Shown: piece after piece, positions 1-4,980 of the stretch | Position numbering within the stretch: position 1 is the stretch's first letter | How the letters are laid out: each line of letters opens with the position of its first letter | From: Verrucomicrobia bacterium GWC2_42_7 | GTDB lineage: Bacteria; Verrucomicrobiota; Verrucomicrobiia; Opitutales; GWC2-42-7-A | Direction of reading: 5' to 3' | Assembly (NCBI GenBank): GCA_001831055.1 | Contig: MIDO01000010.1 | Location: 3,221-11,522 of the forward strand | Length of the DNA stretch: 8,302 nucleotides | The notes under the pieces: generated by a model | The model's database searches: none | What the model was told of the DNA's origin: nothing | Seen by the model: the letters and a program-made list of their open reading frames with translations, nothing else | Program-made: the position numbers and the translations under genes

Positions 1-56
1 GAAAAGGAGTTTTCTTGCGCGAAGGTAAATTTTAAAAAAATTTACTTTCGCGCAAG
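1..56 (-). repeat. Family B palindromic element, copy B1, cut by the window edge
   Basis: The window opens with GAAAAGGAG, the right side of the family's small TTTTC-loop hairpin read on the other strand. A 4-nt spacer follows, then a 19-bp stem (14-32 with 38-56) broken only by one G:T wobble. The order GAAAAGGAG, spacer, long hairpin matches B5 at 7192-7245 and the reverse complement of B2 (1021-1077). The hairpin sequence itself differs from those copies. The third hairpin would lie left of the window. Confidence 0.75.
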
Positions 57-190
57 TTTCTCTTTTTCCAAGATGGGCTTGTGTAAAACGATATGACTTT
101 TGCTCTCTTTAAATAATGCCGCTGAAAAATGTTAGTTTAAGCTTTCCGGAGCCCTGCAAGGTTCCCTTTTCCTTCCTTTGCCTAGACCCT
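57..190. other. Gene-free stretch with a family A arm fragment
   Basis: I see no coding sequence here. Positions 121-145 read GCTGAAAAATGTTAG then TTTAAGCTTTC. This matches a terminal arm of family A (compare 7324-7339, and the GCTGAAAAA end of copy A4 at 3564). The expected continuation GAGCAGGCGG is missing, and no matching right arm is visible, so this is a truncated copy. A short palindrome, CCTAG-ACC-CTAGG, lies at 181-193 just before copy A1. Confidence 0.5.
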
Positions 191-313
191 AGGAAGACAT
201 CAGTTCGATTTTTGAGCAGGCGGACGAGGCGAACATGAGGGAGCGTACTAACGTACGTAACCGAATGTGAAACCGATGTCCAACACACTCAAAAATTGAA
301 CTGATGTCTTCCT
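191..313 (-). repeat. Family A palindromic element, copy A1
   Basis: A 26-bp stem joins 191-216 and 288-313, perfect except for one G:T wobble. The core, in reverse orientation to A2, contains GAGCAGGCGGACGAGG, then the apical hairpin CGTAC-TAAC-GTACG at about 244-257, then GTCCAACACACTC. The right arm ends inside the stop codon of flgB (312-314), overlapping it by 2 nt. It therefore sits exactly where a transcription terminator for flgB would be. A terminator role is inferred from position and structure only. Confidence 0.88.
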
Positions 314-713
314 ACATGTTTTTGCACGTAATAGCAGACTTAATCCTCCTAATAGAGTCGCTAAGATAGTTATTAATAAAGTCTATTTGTACTGAGTTTT
401 TTGTTATCTCAACCAGTTCACGATCAACGCCAACGTTATTGCCGTCTGGTCTTATACTTGGGGTATTAGCATCTTTTTGAATGGTTGGCTTGAGTTCGCT
501 CAACGCATTCATATCGGAATTTTTAATAGAGGCAGACAGTTTTGATTCAAAATCAACGGAGATATCATTGCGCTTGTATCCTGGGGTTTGTGCATTTGCG
601 ATGTTGCTTGCTAGTGCTTCATGTCTCAACACTGCAACATCCAGCATCTTCTTCGCTATCGTATAATTCTCTTTGGAAATGCCTTCTATCATAGCTTTTA
701 TGAATGGAAGCAT
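312..713 (-). CDS. flgB: Flagellar basal-body rod protein FlgB
   Basis: The 133-residue protein is a proximal rod subunit of the flagellar basal body, exported through the flagellar type III apparatus into the periplasm. The family signature is clear: a helical start, then LRHEALASNIANAQTPGYKR (residues 29-48), the conserved N-terminal rod motif. The C-terminal half has the usual GNNV-x-x-x-x-E-x-x-x-x-x-KN pattern (residues 91-107) and a final amphipathic helix. Length matches the family (about 130-140), so the gene looks intact. The ATG at 713 has no Shine-Dalgarno sequence. Met8 is an alternative start and has none either. flgB normally leads an operon with flgC and fliE, but here the 311 bp downstream are repeats and the upstream neighbour is divergent. 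The gene is bracketed by family A copies in opposite orientation. Whether the organism is motile cannot be told from this window. Confidence 0.93.
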   Translation of the reverse strand: MLPFIKAMIEGISKENYTIAKKMLDVAVLRHEALASNIANAQTPGYKRNDISVDFESKLSASIKNSDMNALSELKPTIQKDANTPSIRPDGNNVGVDRELVEITKNSVQIDFINNYLSDSIRRIKSAITCKNM

Positions 714-721
714 TCTCTGTG

Positions 722-849
722 CCAGAAAGATGTTATTTTAAGTTTCGAGTGTGTTGGACTACGCATTCGTGCTCAGTCACGTACGTATGTACGCTCCTTT
801 GCACTCAGCTTGTCCGCCTTCTCGAAAGCTTAAACTAACATCTTTCTGG
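722..849 (+). repeat. Family A palindromic element, copy A2
   Basis: The arms at 722-749 and 821-849 pair as a 28/29-nt stem with one mismatch and one bulge. The core reads GAGTGTGTTGGACTACG, then the apical hairpin CGTAC-GTAT-GTACG (782-795), then TTGTCCGCCTTCTC. This is taken as the forward orientation of the family. It lies 9 nt upstream of the flgB start codon, so on the minus strand the flgB leader would run through it. Its arm sequence is nearly that of A6 close to the core, but the outer ~10 nt differ. Confidence 0.88.
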
Positions 850-1020
850 GGACCAATTGAACTGTGTTCGCCTCGTCCGCCTTCTCAAAATATTGAACGG
901 GCGTTTTTCTGGGGGTCGATGAGAAGTCTTCAAAGGTCCTGTTTGCCTTATCCACCTGCTTGAACCAATCTTGAGTTTGTTATAAAAACGGTTTTACCTA
1001 ACGCCATCCGAAAAAAGGGC
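850..1020 (+). repeat. Partial right halves of family A, then unassigned DNA
   Basis: Positions 864-910 repeat only the right half of family A (TGTTCGCCTCGTCCGCC, then CTTCTCAAAATATTGAAC, ending CGTTTTTCT) with no matching left arm. A more decayed version, GCCTTATCCACCTGCTTGAA, lies at 945-964. The segment 832-901, spanning the end of A2 and this half copy, recurs at 3738-3807. Positions 979-1001 form a weak hairpin (GTTA / TAAC ends, AAAAC-G-GTTTT centre). No gene is visible. Confidence 0.6.
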
Positions 1021-1124
1021 TTGCGCTGGAATAAATTCCGGAAGGAATTTATTCCAGCGCAACGATCTCCTTTTCGGAAGGGGCTTGGGGGAACGCTTTT
1101 GGGGGACCAAAAGCAGTTCCCCCC
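1021..1124 (+). repeat. Family B palindromic element, copy B2, complete
   Basis: This is the best-preserved copy and has three consecutive hairpins. The first is a perfect 19-bp stem (1021-1039 with 1044-1062) closed by a GGAA loop, a GNRA-type tetraloop if transcribed. The second is a small stem around CTCC-TTTTC-GGAAG (about 1067-1080). The third is a long stem, GGGGGAACGCTTTTGG (1087-1102) pairing with 1107-1123 with one bulged A. The reverse strand reads in frame as AFPQAPSEKE, the peptide found at the end of RecD2. The forward strand reads LLGDQKQFPP, as in the hydrolase N-terminus. It lies about 100 bp upstream of the porin start. Confidence 0.85.
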
Positions 1125-1229
1125 AAAAAATATTCTTTACTTTTAGCGTACTATGGCTGAGTGTGACCTCTGGAGGCGAGGTTATTTGGATTTGAATAAC
1201 TGGGGTCTCTGGAAAACCCGATACAAACT
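1125..1229 (+). promoter_or_regulatory. Porin leader region
   Basis: This 105-bp stretch sits between B2 and the porin ATG and must hold at least part of the porin's 5' leader. I cannot identify a convincing -35/-10 pair. Two overlapping stem-loops are possible: ACCTC (1166-1170) with GAGGT (1178-1182), or GTTATT (1181-1186) with AATAAC (1195-1200). They share two bases, so they exclude each other. The stems are short and may be chance. No Shine-Dalgarno sequence precedes the ATG. Confidence 0.25.
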
Positions 1230-2549
1230 ATGAAATCGAAGATAAAGAGAGTAACATCTATTGTGATGATGGGAATGGTGGGTATGGTAATGGCAGTGGC
1301 TGAGGATGGACAATCCAATGCCGCTTTGGATAAGGAGATTGTGTCTTTAAAGCAGCGATTGGATGCAATGGAAGCCAAATTGGCGGCGGTTGCGTCGCGT
1401 CCGATTGATAAAGATCTCATAGAATCGTCAAAGGAATCGTCATTGAAAAAGGGGAGGGTCTTTTCGACCTTTGATGTAGAGTTATACGGATACATTTGTG
1501 GCGAAGCCAGTTACGACTCAAATAGCACCGATGACTGTAACCAACCTTCCTTTGTAAGCCCACACACTGGAAATAACACATCTCACTTCAATGCGACCGC
1601 TAAAGAAACACGCATAGGTGTTAATATTACGGGTCCTCAAATTTGGGAGGGTAAATTAAGTGCGAAGTTAGAAGTAGACTTTTATAAGGATTCGACCAGC
1701 CAGGGTAGTGTTCCTTTAAGAATGAGGGATGCTTATCTTAAGTGGGAAAAGGAAACATTGGCAGTAATAGTTGGACAAAAAGTAGGTTCTTTAATGGCGC
1801 CTATTGGGCCTGATTCTTTGAATTTTAATGGATTATCCAATCAGGGGGCAAAGGGTGCCACCCATGCCCAGATACGCGTCACAAAAGACTTTGTTATAGA
1901 AAAGGATAAGAAGGTCGAAACAGGAATTTCATTGAATCGACCTGGAAATTCAGCTGGCGGATCTCCTCACCTACAAGCGCTAGTGGGGTATAAGAGTAAG
2001 CTGTTGTGTGATAGAGATAACTACATAGCGCTATCTGGTGTTGCTGGAAAAGATCGGGCAGAAGTAGAACCAAACGCAGAGGAGCCGCATCAACGTTATG
2101 CCCGGAAATATTCGGTGTGGGCTGGAGTGCTGAGTGCAATCGTTCCGATAAACGATTGGCTCGCTTTATCTGGAGATGTTTATGTCGGGCAAAACCTGGG
2201 TCTTTACAGCGGAAGCCTAGGCCAACGTTATAACAATGATAATGCAAACCCTCACTCCCTTCGTACAATTGGCGGATGGGGACAAGCTGCGATCAAATTT
2301 ACCAAAAAATTGACCTGGAACACCGGTATTGGCATTGATAAAATAAAAAGCCGAGACGTTGCCAGCTATAATTCCAATGTTGATGGTCAATATATGGACA
2401 AAAACTGGGGTCTTTTTACCAATTTGATCTACAATCTTACCGATTGCATTGAACTCGGTGTAGAATACAGCGTCATGGAAACTCATTACAAGAGTCACGG
2501 TCTATGTCGCAATCATCGTCTACAAACGAGTGTAAGTTTTGATTTTTAG
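1230..2549 (+). CDS. Outer-membrane porin, DcaP-like beta-barrel
   Basis: The 439-residue protein is an exported outer-membrane beta-barrel, likely a general or solute-specific diffusion channel. A signal peptide covers residues 1-24: basic start KSKIKR, hydrophobic core, AVA before the likely cleavage site. A coiled-coil stretch follows (about 31-56, heptad-like LDKEIVSLKQRLDAMEAKL), as in DcaP-type and related porins, where it supports trimers. The barrel runs from about 81 (DVELYGYICGEASYD) to the end, with alternating hydrophobic strands and a terminal phenylalanine (SFDF) of the kind recognised by the Bam machinery. QNLGLY (321-326) resembles the family's ENLGxY motif. Five cysteines (90, 103, 260, 406, 426) are unusual for an outer-membrane barrel. 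The gene is monocistronic, with repeats on both sides. Substrate unknown; the porin call is firm, the subfamily less so. Confidence 0.85.
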   Translation: MKSKIKRVTSIVMMGMVGMVMAVAEDGQSNAALDKEIVSLKQRLDAMEAKLAAVASRPIDKDLIESSKESSLKKGRVFSTFDVELYGYICGEASYDSNSTDDCNQPSFVSPHTGNNTSHFNATAKETRIGVNITGPQIWEGKLSAKLEVDFYKDSTSQGSVPLRMRDAYLKWEKETLAVIVGQKVGSLMAPIGPDSLNFNGLSNQGAKGATHAQIRVTKDFVIEKDKKVETGISLNRPGNSAGGSPHLQALVGYKSKLLCDRDNYIALSGVAGKDRAEVEPNAEEPHQRYARKYSVWAGVLSAIVPINDWLALSGDVYVGQNLGLYSGSLGQRYNNDNANPHSLRTIGGWGQAAIKFTKKLTWNTGIGIDKIKSRDVASYNSNVDGQYMDKNWGLFTNLIYNLTDCIELGVEYSVMETHYKSHGLCRNHRLQTSVSFDF

Positions 2550-2558
2550 GGAAAGTGT

Positions 2559-2583
2559 GGGGGGGCCGCTGTTGCGGTCCCCC
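2559..2583 (+). terminator. GC-rich stem-loop after the porin gene
   Basis: GGGGGCCGC, a TGTT loop and GCGGTCCCCC form a 10-bp stem with one G:T wobble, starting about 10 nt after the porin stop codon. No T-tract follows on the plus strand (the next bases are TACAGAAAAAC), so it is not a textbook intrinsic terminator. It may stop transcription together with copy A3, or protect the 3' end of the mRNA. Confidence 0.5.
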
Positions 2584-2586
2584 TAC

Positions 2587-2710
2587 AGAAAAACGTGAGT
2601 TCAATTTTCGAGTGTGTTGGACTGCGGATTCGTGTTCAGTCACGTACCAACGTACGCTCCTTCACCCTCACCTTGTCCCCCTGCTCGAAAAGTTGAACTG
2701 ACGTTTTTCT
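2587..2710 (+). repeat. Family A palindromic element, copy A3
   Basis: The arms at 2587-2612 and 2684-2710 pair with one mismatch and one bulge. The core carries GAGTGTGTTGGACTGCGG, the apical hairpin CGTAC-CAAC-GTACG (2644-2657) and a right side CCTTGTCCCCCTGCTC. The outer arm AGAAAAACGT / ACGTTTTTCT differs from every other copy yet is self-complementary. It follows the porin gene, and its T-rich right arm would suit a terminator. Confidence 0.87.
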
Positions 2711-2907
2711 TCCGTTTTTTCTTGGCATCATAATCGAATCAATAGAATATGAAGCCCTGTAGAAGTAGGGCCTTGGGGAGTTCTTCTTGCTATCAAAAAA
2801 TAAGCGCAAGAATCTCATTTTTTTGAGAAAACTCATTTGGGTTAGCCAAAATGGGCTTTTCGCCAAATCCTCTTATAAACATTCTCTTAGTATAACCATA
2901 AAAAAAT
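2711..2907 (+). promoter_or_regulatory. Peroxiredoxin upstream region with three small stem-loops
   Basis: No gene is visible. Three short hairpins follow one another: TTCTTGC (2784-2790) with GCAAGAA (2806-2812); TCTCA (2813-2817) with TGAGA (2824-2828); CATTTGG (2834-2840) with CCAAAATG (2846-2853). The order resembles the three-hairpin plan of family B, so this may be a decayed copy, but the sequence match is poor. AT-rich TATAAA (2874-2879) and TATAAC (2891-2896) are possible -10 elements without a convincing -35. The ATG is preceded by an A-rich run and no Shine-Dalgarno sequence. Confidence 0.3.
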
Positions 2908-3531
2908 ATGTCAGTATTAGTTGGAAAAAAAGCACCCTCGTTTGAGGCAAAGGTAGTCATTGTAGACAAGATTGTTGAAAAATTTTCCCTGAAGCAATTT
3001 TTAGGGAAAAAATACGTAGTTCTGTTTTTTTATCCCAAGGACTTTACATTTGTTTGTCCAACAGAGCTCCATGCATTTCAAGCTGCATTGGAAGAATTTA
3101 AGAAGCGCGATGTAGAAGTCGTTGCCTGTTCAACCGACTCAGAATTCACTCACTTGGCTTGGTTGCAACGTCCCAAAAACCAAGGCGGCATTCAGGGAGT
3201 AACCTATCCCATTGTCTCAGATATCAACAAAACGATCTCCGATGCCTATGGATTGCTTGCAGGGGAAGCTTTCGAAGACGAAAACGAGGAATTGATAATC
3301 ACAGGCGAATTAGTTGCATACAGAGGACTTTTCCTTATCGATAAAAATGGAATCGTTCAACACCAAGTCGTTAACAACATGCCGATTGGACGCAGTGTTC
3401 AAGAAACCCTGCGCGTAGTCGACGCCCTCCAGCACTTCGAGCAGCACGGAGAAGTTTGCCCAATGGATTGGAAAAGAGGCGACAAAGCGATGACGCCATC
3501 CAGCGAGGGGTTGGTTTCCTATTTTAAATGA
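2908..3531 (+). CDS. ahpC: Typical 2-Cys peroxiredoxin (AhpC/Prx1 family)
   Basis: This cytoplasmic thiol peroxidase reduces hydrogen peroxide, alkyl hydroperoxides and possibly peroxynitrite. The active-site motif is complete: P43, T47 and peroxidatic C50 in FYPKDFTFVCPTE. The resolving cysteine is C184 in the VCP motif (GEVCPMDWKRG). R139 in AYRGLFLID is the likely catalytic arginine. GGIQG (93-97) stands where many family members have GGLG, and a C-terminal YF (205-206) is present. Those two motifs mark Prx forms prone to overoxidation in eukaryotes; here the first is imperfect. The 207 residues fit the typical class. No ahpF or thioredoxin reductase is adjacent, so the reductant is unknown. 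The TGA stop overlaps the left arm of repeat A5 by 2 nt. The gene symbol follows common usage for bacterial members. Confidence 0.94.
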   Translation: MSVLVGKKAPSFEAKVVIVDKIVEKFSLKQFLGKKYVVLFFYPKDFTFVCPTELHAFQAALEEFKKRDVEVVACSTDSEFTHLAWLQRPKNQGGIQGVTYPIVSDINKTISDAYGLLAGEAFEDENEELIITGELVAYRGLFLIDKNGIVQHQVVNNMPIGRSVQETLRVVDALQHFEQHGEVCPMDWKRGDKAMTPSSEGLVSYFK

Positions 3532-3752
3532 AAGAGGTTAGTTTAAGTTTTGGGTGTGTTGGTGCTGAAAAACATTATTTCAGTTTTCGAGTTCGTTGGG
3601 CTACGGATTCACACTTCCTCACGTACGTAGGTACGCTCGGTCGTGTTCACCTTGCCCGCCTGCTCGAAATCCTGAGCTAAACGTTTTTCAGCGGGTTTAT
3701 GAGGAAGCGAACAATTAGTCAGCCTGCTCAAACTCTTAAACTAACATCTTTC
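3530..3752 (+). repeat. Family A element A5, split by insertion of A4
   Basis: The outer arms at about 3530-3555 (GAAAGAGGTTAGTTTAAG start) and 3727-3752 (ending CTTAAACTAACATCTTTC) are complementary to each other and match the A2/A6 arm sequence. The left core stops after GGGTGTGTTGG (3562). Copy A4 then occupies 3564-3692. A remnant of the right core ending AGCCTGCTC follows. A5 is therefore an older copy interrupted by a younger one. Its left arm begins within the TGA stop of the peroxiredoxin gene. Confidence 0.78.
3564..3692 (+). repeat. Family A palindromic element, copy A4, nested in A5
   Basis: The arms at 3564-3591 and 3663-3692 begin GCTGAAAAAC and end GTTTTTCAGC, and pair imperfectly along their length. 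The core keeps GAGTTCGTTGGGCTACGGATTC, the apical hairpin CGTAC-GTAG-GTACG (3623-3636) and CTTGCCCGCCTGCTC. No clear target-site duplication is visible: GGGTGTGTTGG on the left and GGGTTTATGAGG on the right are only loosely alike. Confidence 0.85.
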
Positions 3753-3840
3753 TGGGGACTAAGGGAACCGTGTTCGCCTCGTCCGCCTTCTCAAAAAGTT
3801 GAATGGGTGCTCTTCAATGGTGTGTCCATAGTTCCTTGGC
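3753..3840 (+). repeat. Right-half copy of family A after A5
   Basis: CGTGTTCGCCTCGTCCGCC (3769-3787) and the following CTTCTCAAAAAGTTGAA repeat only the right half of the family A core and arm, with no matching left half. Together with the end of A5, the segment 3738-3807 is a close direct repeat of 832-901, so full copy plus half copy seems to have been duplicated as a unit. From about 3810 to 3840 I see nothing recognisable. Confidence 0.6.
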
Positions 3841-3854
3841 AAAGTAAAAAACTT

Positions 3855-3950
3855 TCGCGTAAGTAAAATCGATAGATTTTATTTGCGCGACGATCGCTTT
3901 TCTTTTGAAAGCGCGAAAACCTTTCTTTTCTGGAAAAGAAAGGTTTTCGC
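3855..3950 (+). repeat. Family B palindromic element, copy B4
   Basis: Three hairpins stand in the family B order. The first pairs TCGCGTAAGTAAAATC (3855-3870) with 3875-3890 through a GATA loop. The second is CGCTTT (3895-3900) with AAAGCG (3908-3913). The third is a perfect 17-bp stem, GCGAAAACCTTTCTTTT (3913-3929) with 3934-3950. The linker CGATC after hairpin 1 matches B2. Hairpins 2 and 3 differ in sequence from B2, so the assignment rests on architecture plus hairpin 1. Confidence 0.65.
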
Positions 3951-4035
3951 ATCTTCAATATAAAGATAAGTAGTGACAAATTTCCTTTTCTTGCCTAAGT
4001 AGAATGGGTAGATTTCAGTTAAGGGACAGTTCAAT
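3951..4035 (+). promoter_or_regulatory. Hydrolase upstream region with short repeats
   Basis: The 11-mer TGGGTAGATTT occurs at 4005-4015 and again at 4039-4049, flanking the hydrolase ATG. AGGGACAGTT (4022-4031) is the exact reverse complement of AACTGTCCCT (4110-4119) inside the coding region, so the start codon lies in the loop of a possible stem. AAGGGA at 4021-4026 is the only Shine-Dalgarno-like sequence in front of any gene here, and it is weak. I find no clear promoter. Confidence 0.35.
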
Positions 4036-4962
4036 ATGTGGGTAGATTTGTTTCATCGGGAATTTATTAGTGAAGAGAGTGGCGGAAAAAAGCTTTTGGG
4101 AGACCATGAAACTGTCCCTACCCCCCGCTCTTACGCAGATACGAATTTTGAAAAAAAATTACCTCTGCCCAATAATCTCCTTTTCGGAGGAGGTGTGGGG
4201 GAACCGATTTTGGGTGACCGAAAACAGTTCCCCTTACTCATTCTCCATGGCTTTTTAGGGTCTTCGAGCAATTGGGTGACGACGGGGAAGGAATTGGCGA
4301 ATTTTTTTGATGTTTATGCGTTGGATTTGAGGAATCATGGGAAGTCGCCGCATGCAGAACCCATGAACTATGAGGCAATGGCCGAAGATGTGTTTCATTG
4401 GTTGGATACGAGGGATCTAGGGAAAGTTGTTTTGTTAGGGCATAGTTTAGGTGGGAAATTGGCGATGAAATTAGCCTGTCGATATCCGGAATTGGTAAGA
4501 GGTTTAATTATAGAAGACATTGCCCCAAAACCGTATATTCCATCGTTTGATGGTGCTTTAGCCGCATTATTGGAGGTGGACTTGAAGTCTATGACGAGCA
4601 GAAAGCAGATAGATGATTTTTTAATTAATCGCTTGAATGATAGCAAGTTATGTCATTTTTTAATGACCAACCTTTCGAGGGACGAGCAAGGTTTTTTTTA
4701 TTGGCAGGCGAATTTTTCAATTTTAAAAAATAGTCAGGGGGAGCTAGTAAAAAATCCACTGGCCGAGAGTGACGTTTATAAGGGCCCCTGTTTAGTGTTG
4801 AAGGGTGAAAAATCGAGGTTTTTGCGCACTACTGATAGGGATCTTTTTCATAAGCACTTTAGTAATTGCGTAATCCAAGAAATTGCGGGTGCGGGGCATA
4901 ATATTCATTCGGACAATCGAAGGTCTTTTGTTGACACGGTGCGCGGATTTAACGTTGAATAG
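4036..4962 (+). CDS. Alpha/beta-hydrolase, YbfF/ABHD11-type esterase, with repeat-derived N-terminus
   Basis: The protein has 308 residues. The hydrolase core begins near residue 66 (FPLLILHGFLGSSSNW, with the oxyanion-hole HG at 71-72). LDLRNHGKS follows at 97-104, the nucleophile elbow GHSLGG with S137, the hallmark DIAP (161-164) and the catalytic histidine H288 in GAGHNIH. The acid may be D161, but this is not certain. The core fits a cytoplasmic esterase or thioesterase of about 255 residues; the natural substrate is unknown. The first ~65 residues are unlike the family and contain family B repeat sequence (residues 34-66), plus a second diverged piece around 20-29. LLGDHETVPT and ILGDRKQFPL are an internal peptide repeat. 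Starts at GTG 4195 or TTG 4210, near GGAGGAGGT, would remove most of this extension. recD2 follows after 18 bp, probably co-transcribed. Confidence 0.87.
   Translation: MWVDLFHREFISEESGGKKLLGDHETVPTPRSYADTNFEKKLPLPNNLLFGGGVGEPILGDRKQFPLLILHGFLGSSSNWVTTGKELANFFDVYALDLRNHGKSPHAEPMNYEAMAEDVFHWLDTRDLGKVVLLGHSLGGKLAMKLACRYPELVRGLIIEDIAPKPYIPSFDGALAALLEVDLKSMTSRKQIDDFLINRLNDSKLCHFLMTNLSRDEQGFFYWQANFSILKNSQGELVKNPLAESDVYKGPCLVLKGEKSRFLRTTDRDLFHKHFSNCVIQEIAGAGHNIHSDNRRSFVDTVRGFNVE
4135..4233 (+). repeat. Family B palindromic element, copy B3, inside the hydrolase gene
   Basis: The order matches B2. A decayed first hairpin pairs GCAGA...AATTTT (4135-4149) with AAAATT...TCTGC (4155-4168). CTCC-TTTTC-GGAG (4177-4189) follows, then GGGGGAACC (4197-4205) to ACCGAAAACAGTTCCCC (4217-4233), nearly identical to 1087-1122 of B2. 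The copy keeps the reading frame open and encodes hydrolase residues 34-66. A further diverged piece of hairpin 3, GCTTTTGGGAGACC and onward, lies at 4092-4119. Confidence 0.8.
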
Positions 4963-4980
4963 ACTCCTTCACGATTTATA

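Noticed and set aside
191..849. Insertion sequence with A1 and A2 as terminal inverted repeats
   Set aside because: The enclosed gene is flgB, with no transposase; the arms are copies of a repeat found throughout the window.
481..963. Plus-strand open frames over flgB and copy A2 (481-666, 621-833, 751-963)
   Set aside because: They lie antisense to flgB or inside palindromic repeats, show no family motif, and owe their openness to the repeats.
3552..3704. Target-site duplication around A4 (GGGTGTGTTGG and GGGTTTATGAGG)
   Set aside because: The two flanks match too poorly and the left one is ordinary family A core.
1..3950. CRISPR array
   Set aside because: The repeats are ~75-130 bp palindromes at irregular distances in both orientations, with no regular spacers and no cas genes.
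3791..3979. A 62-codon minus-strand open frame
   Set aside because: It runs through copy B4, so the sequence is hairpin repeat, and the translation is low-complexity and rich in K, R and F.
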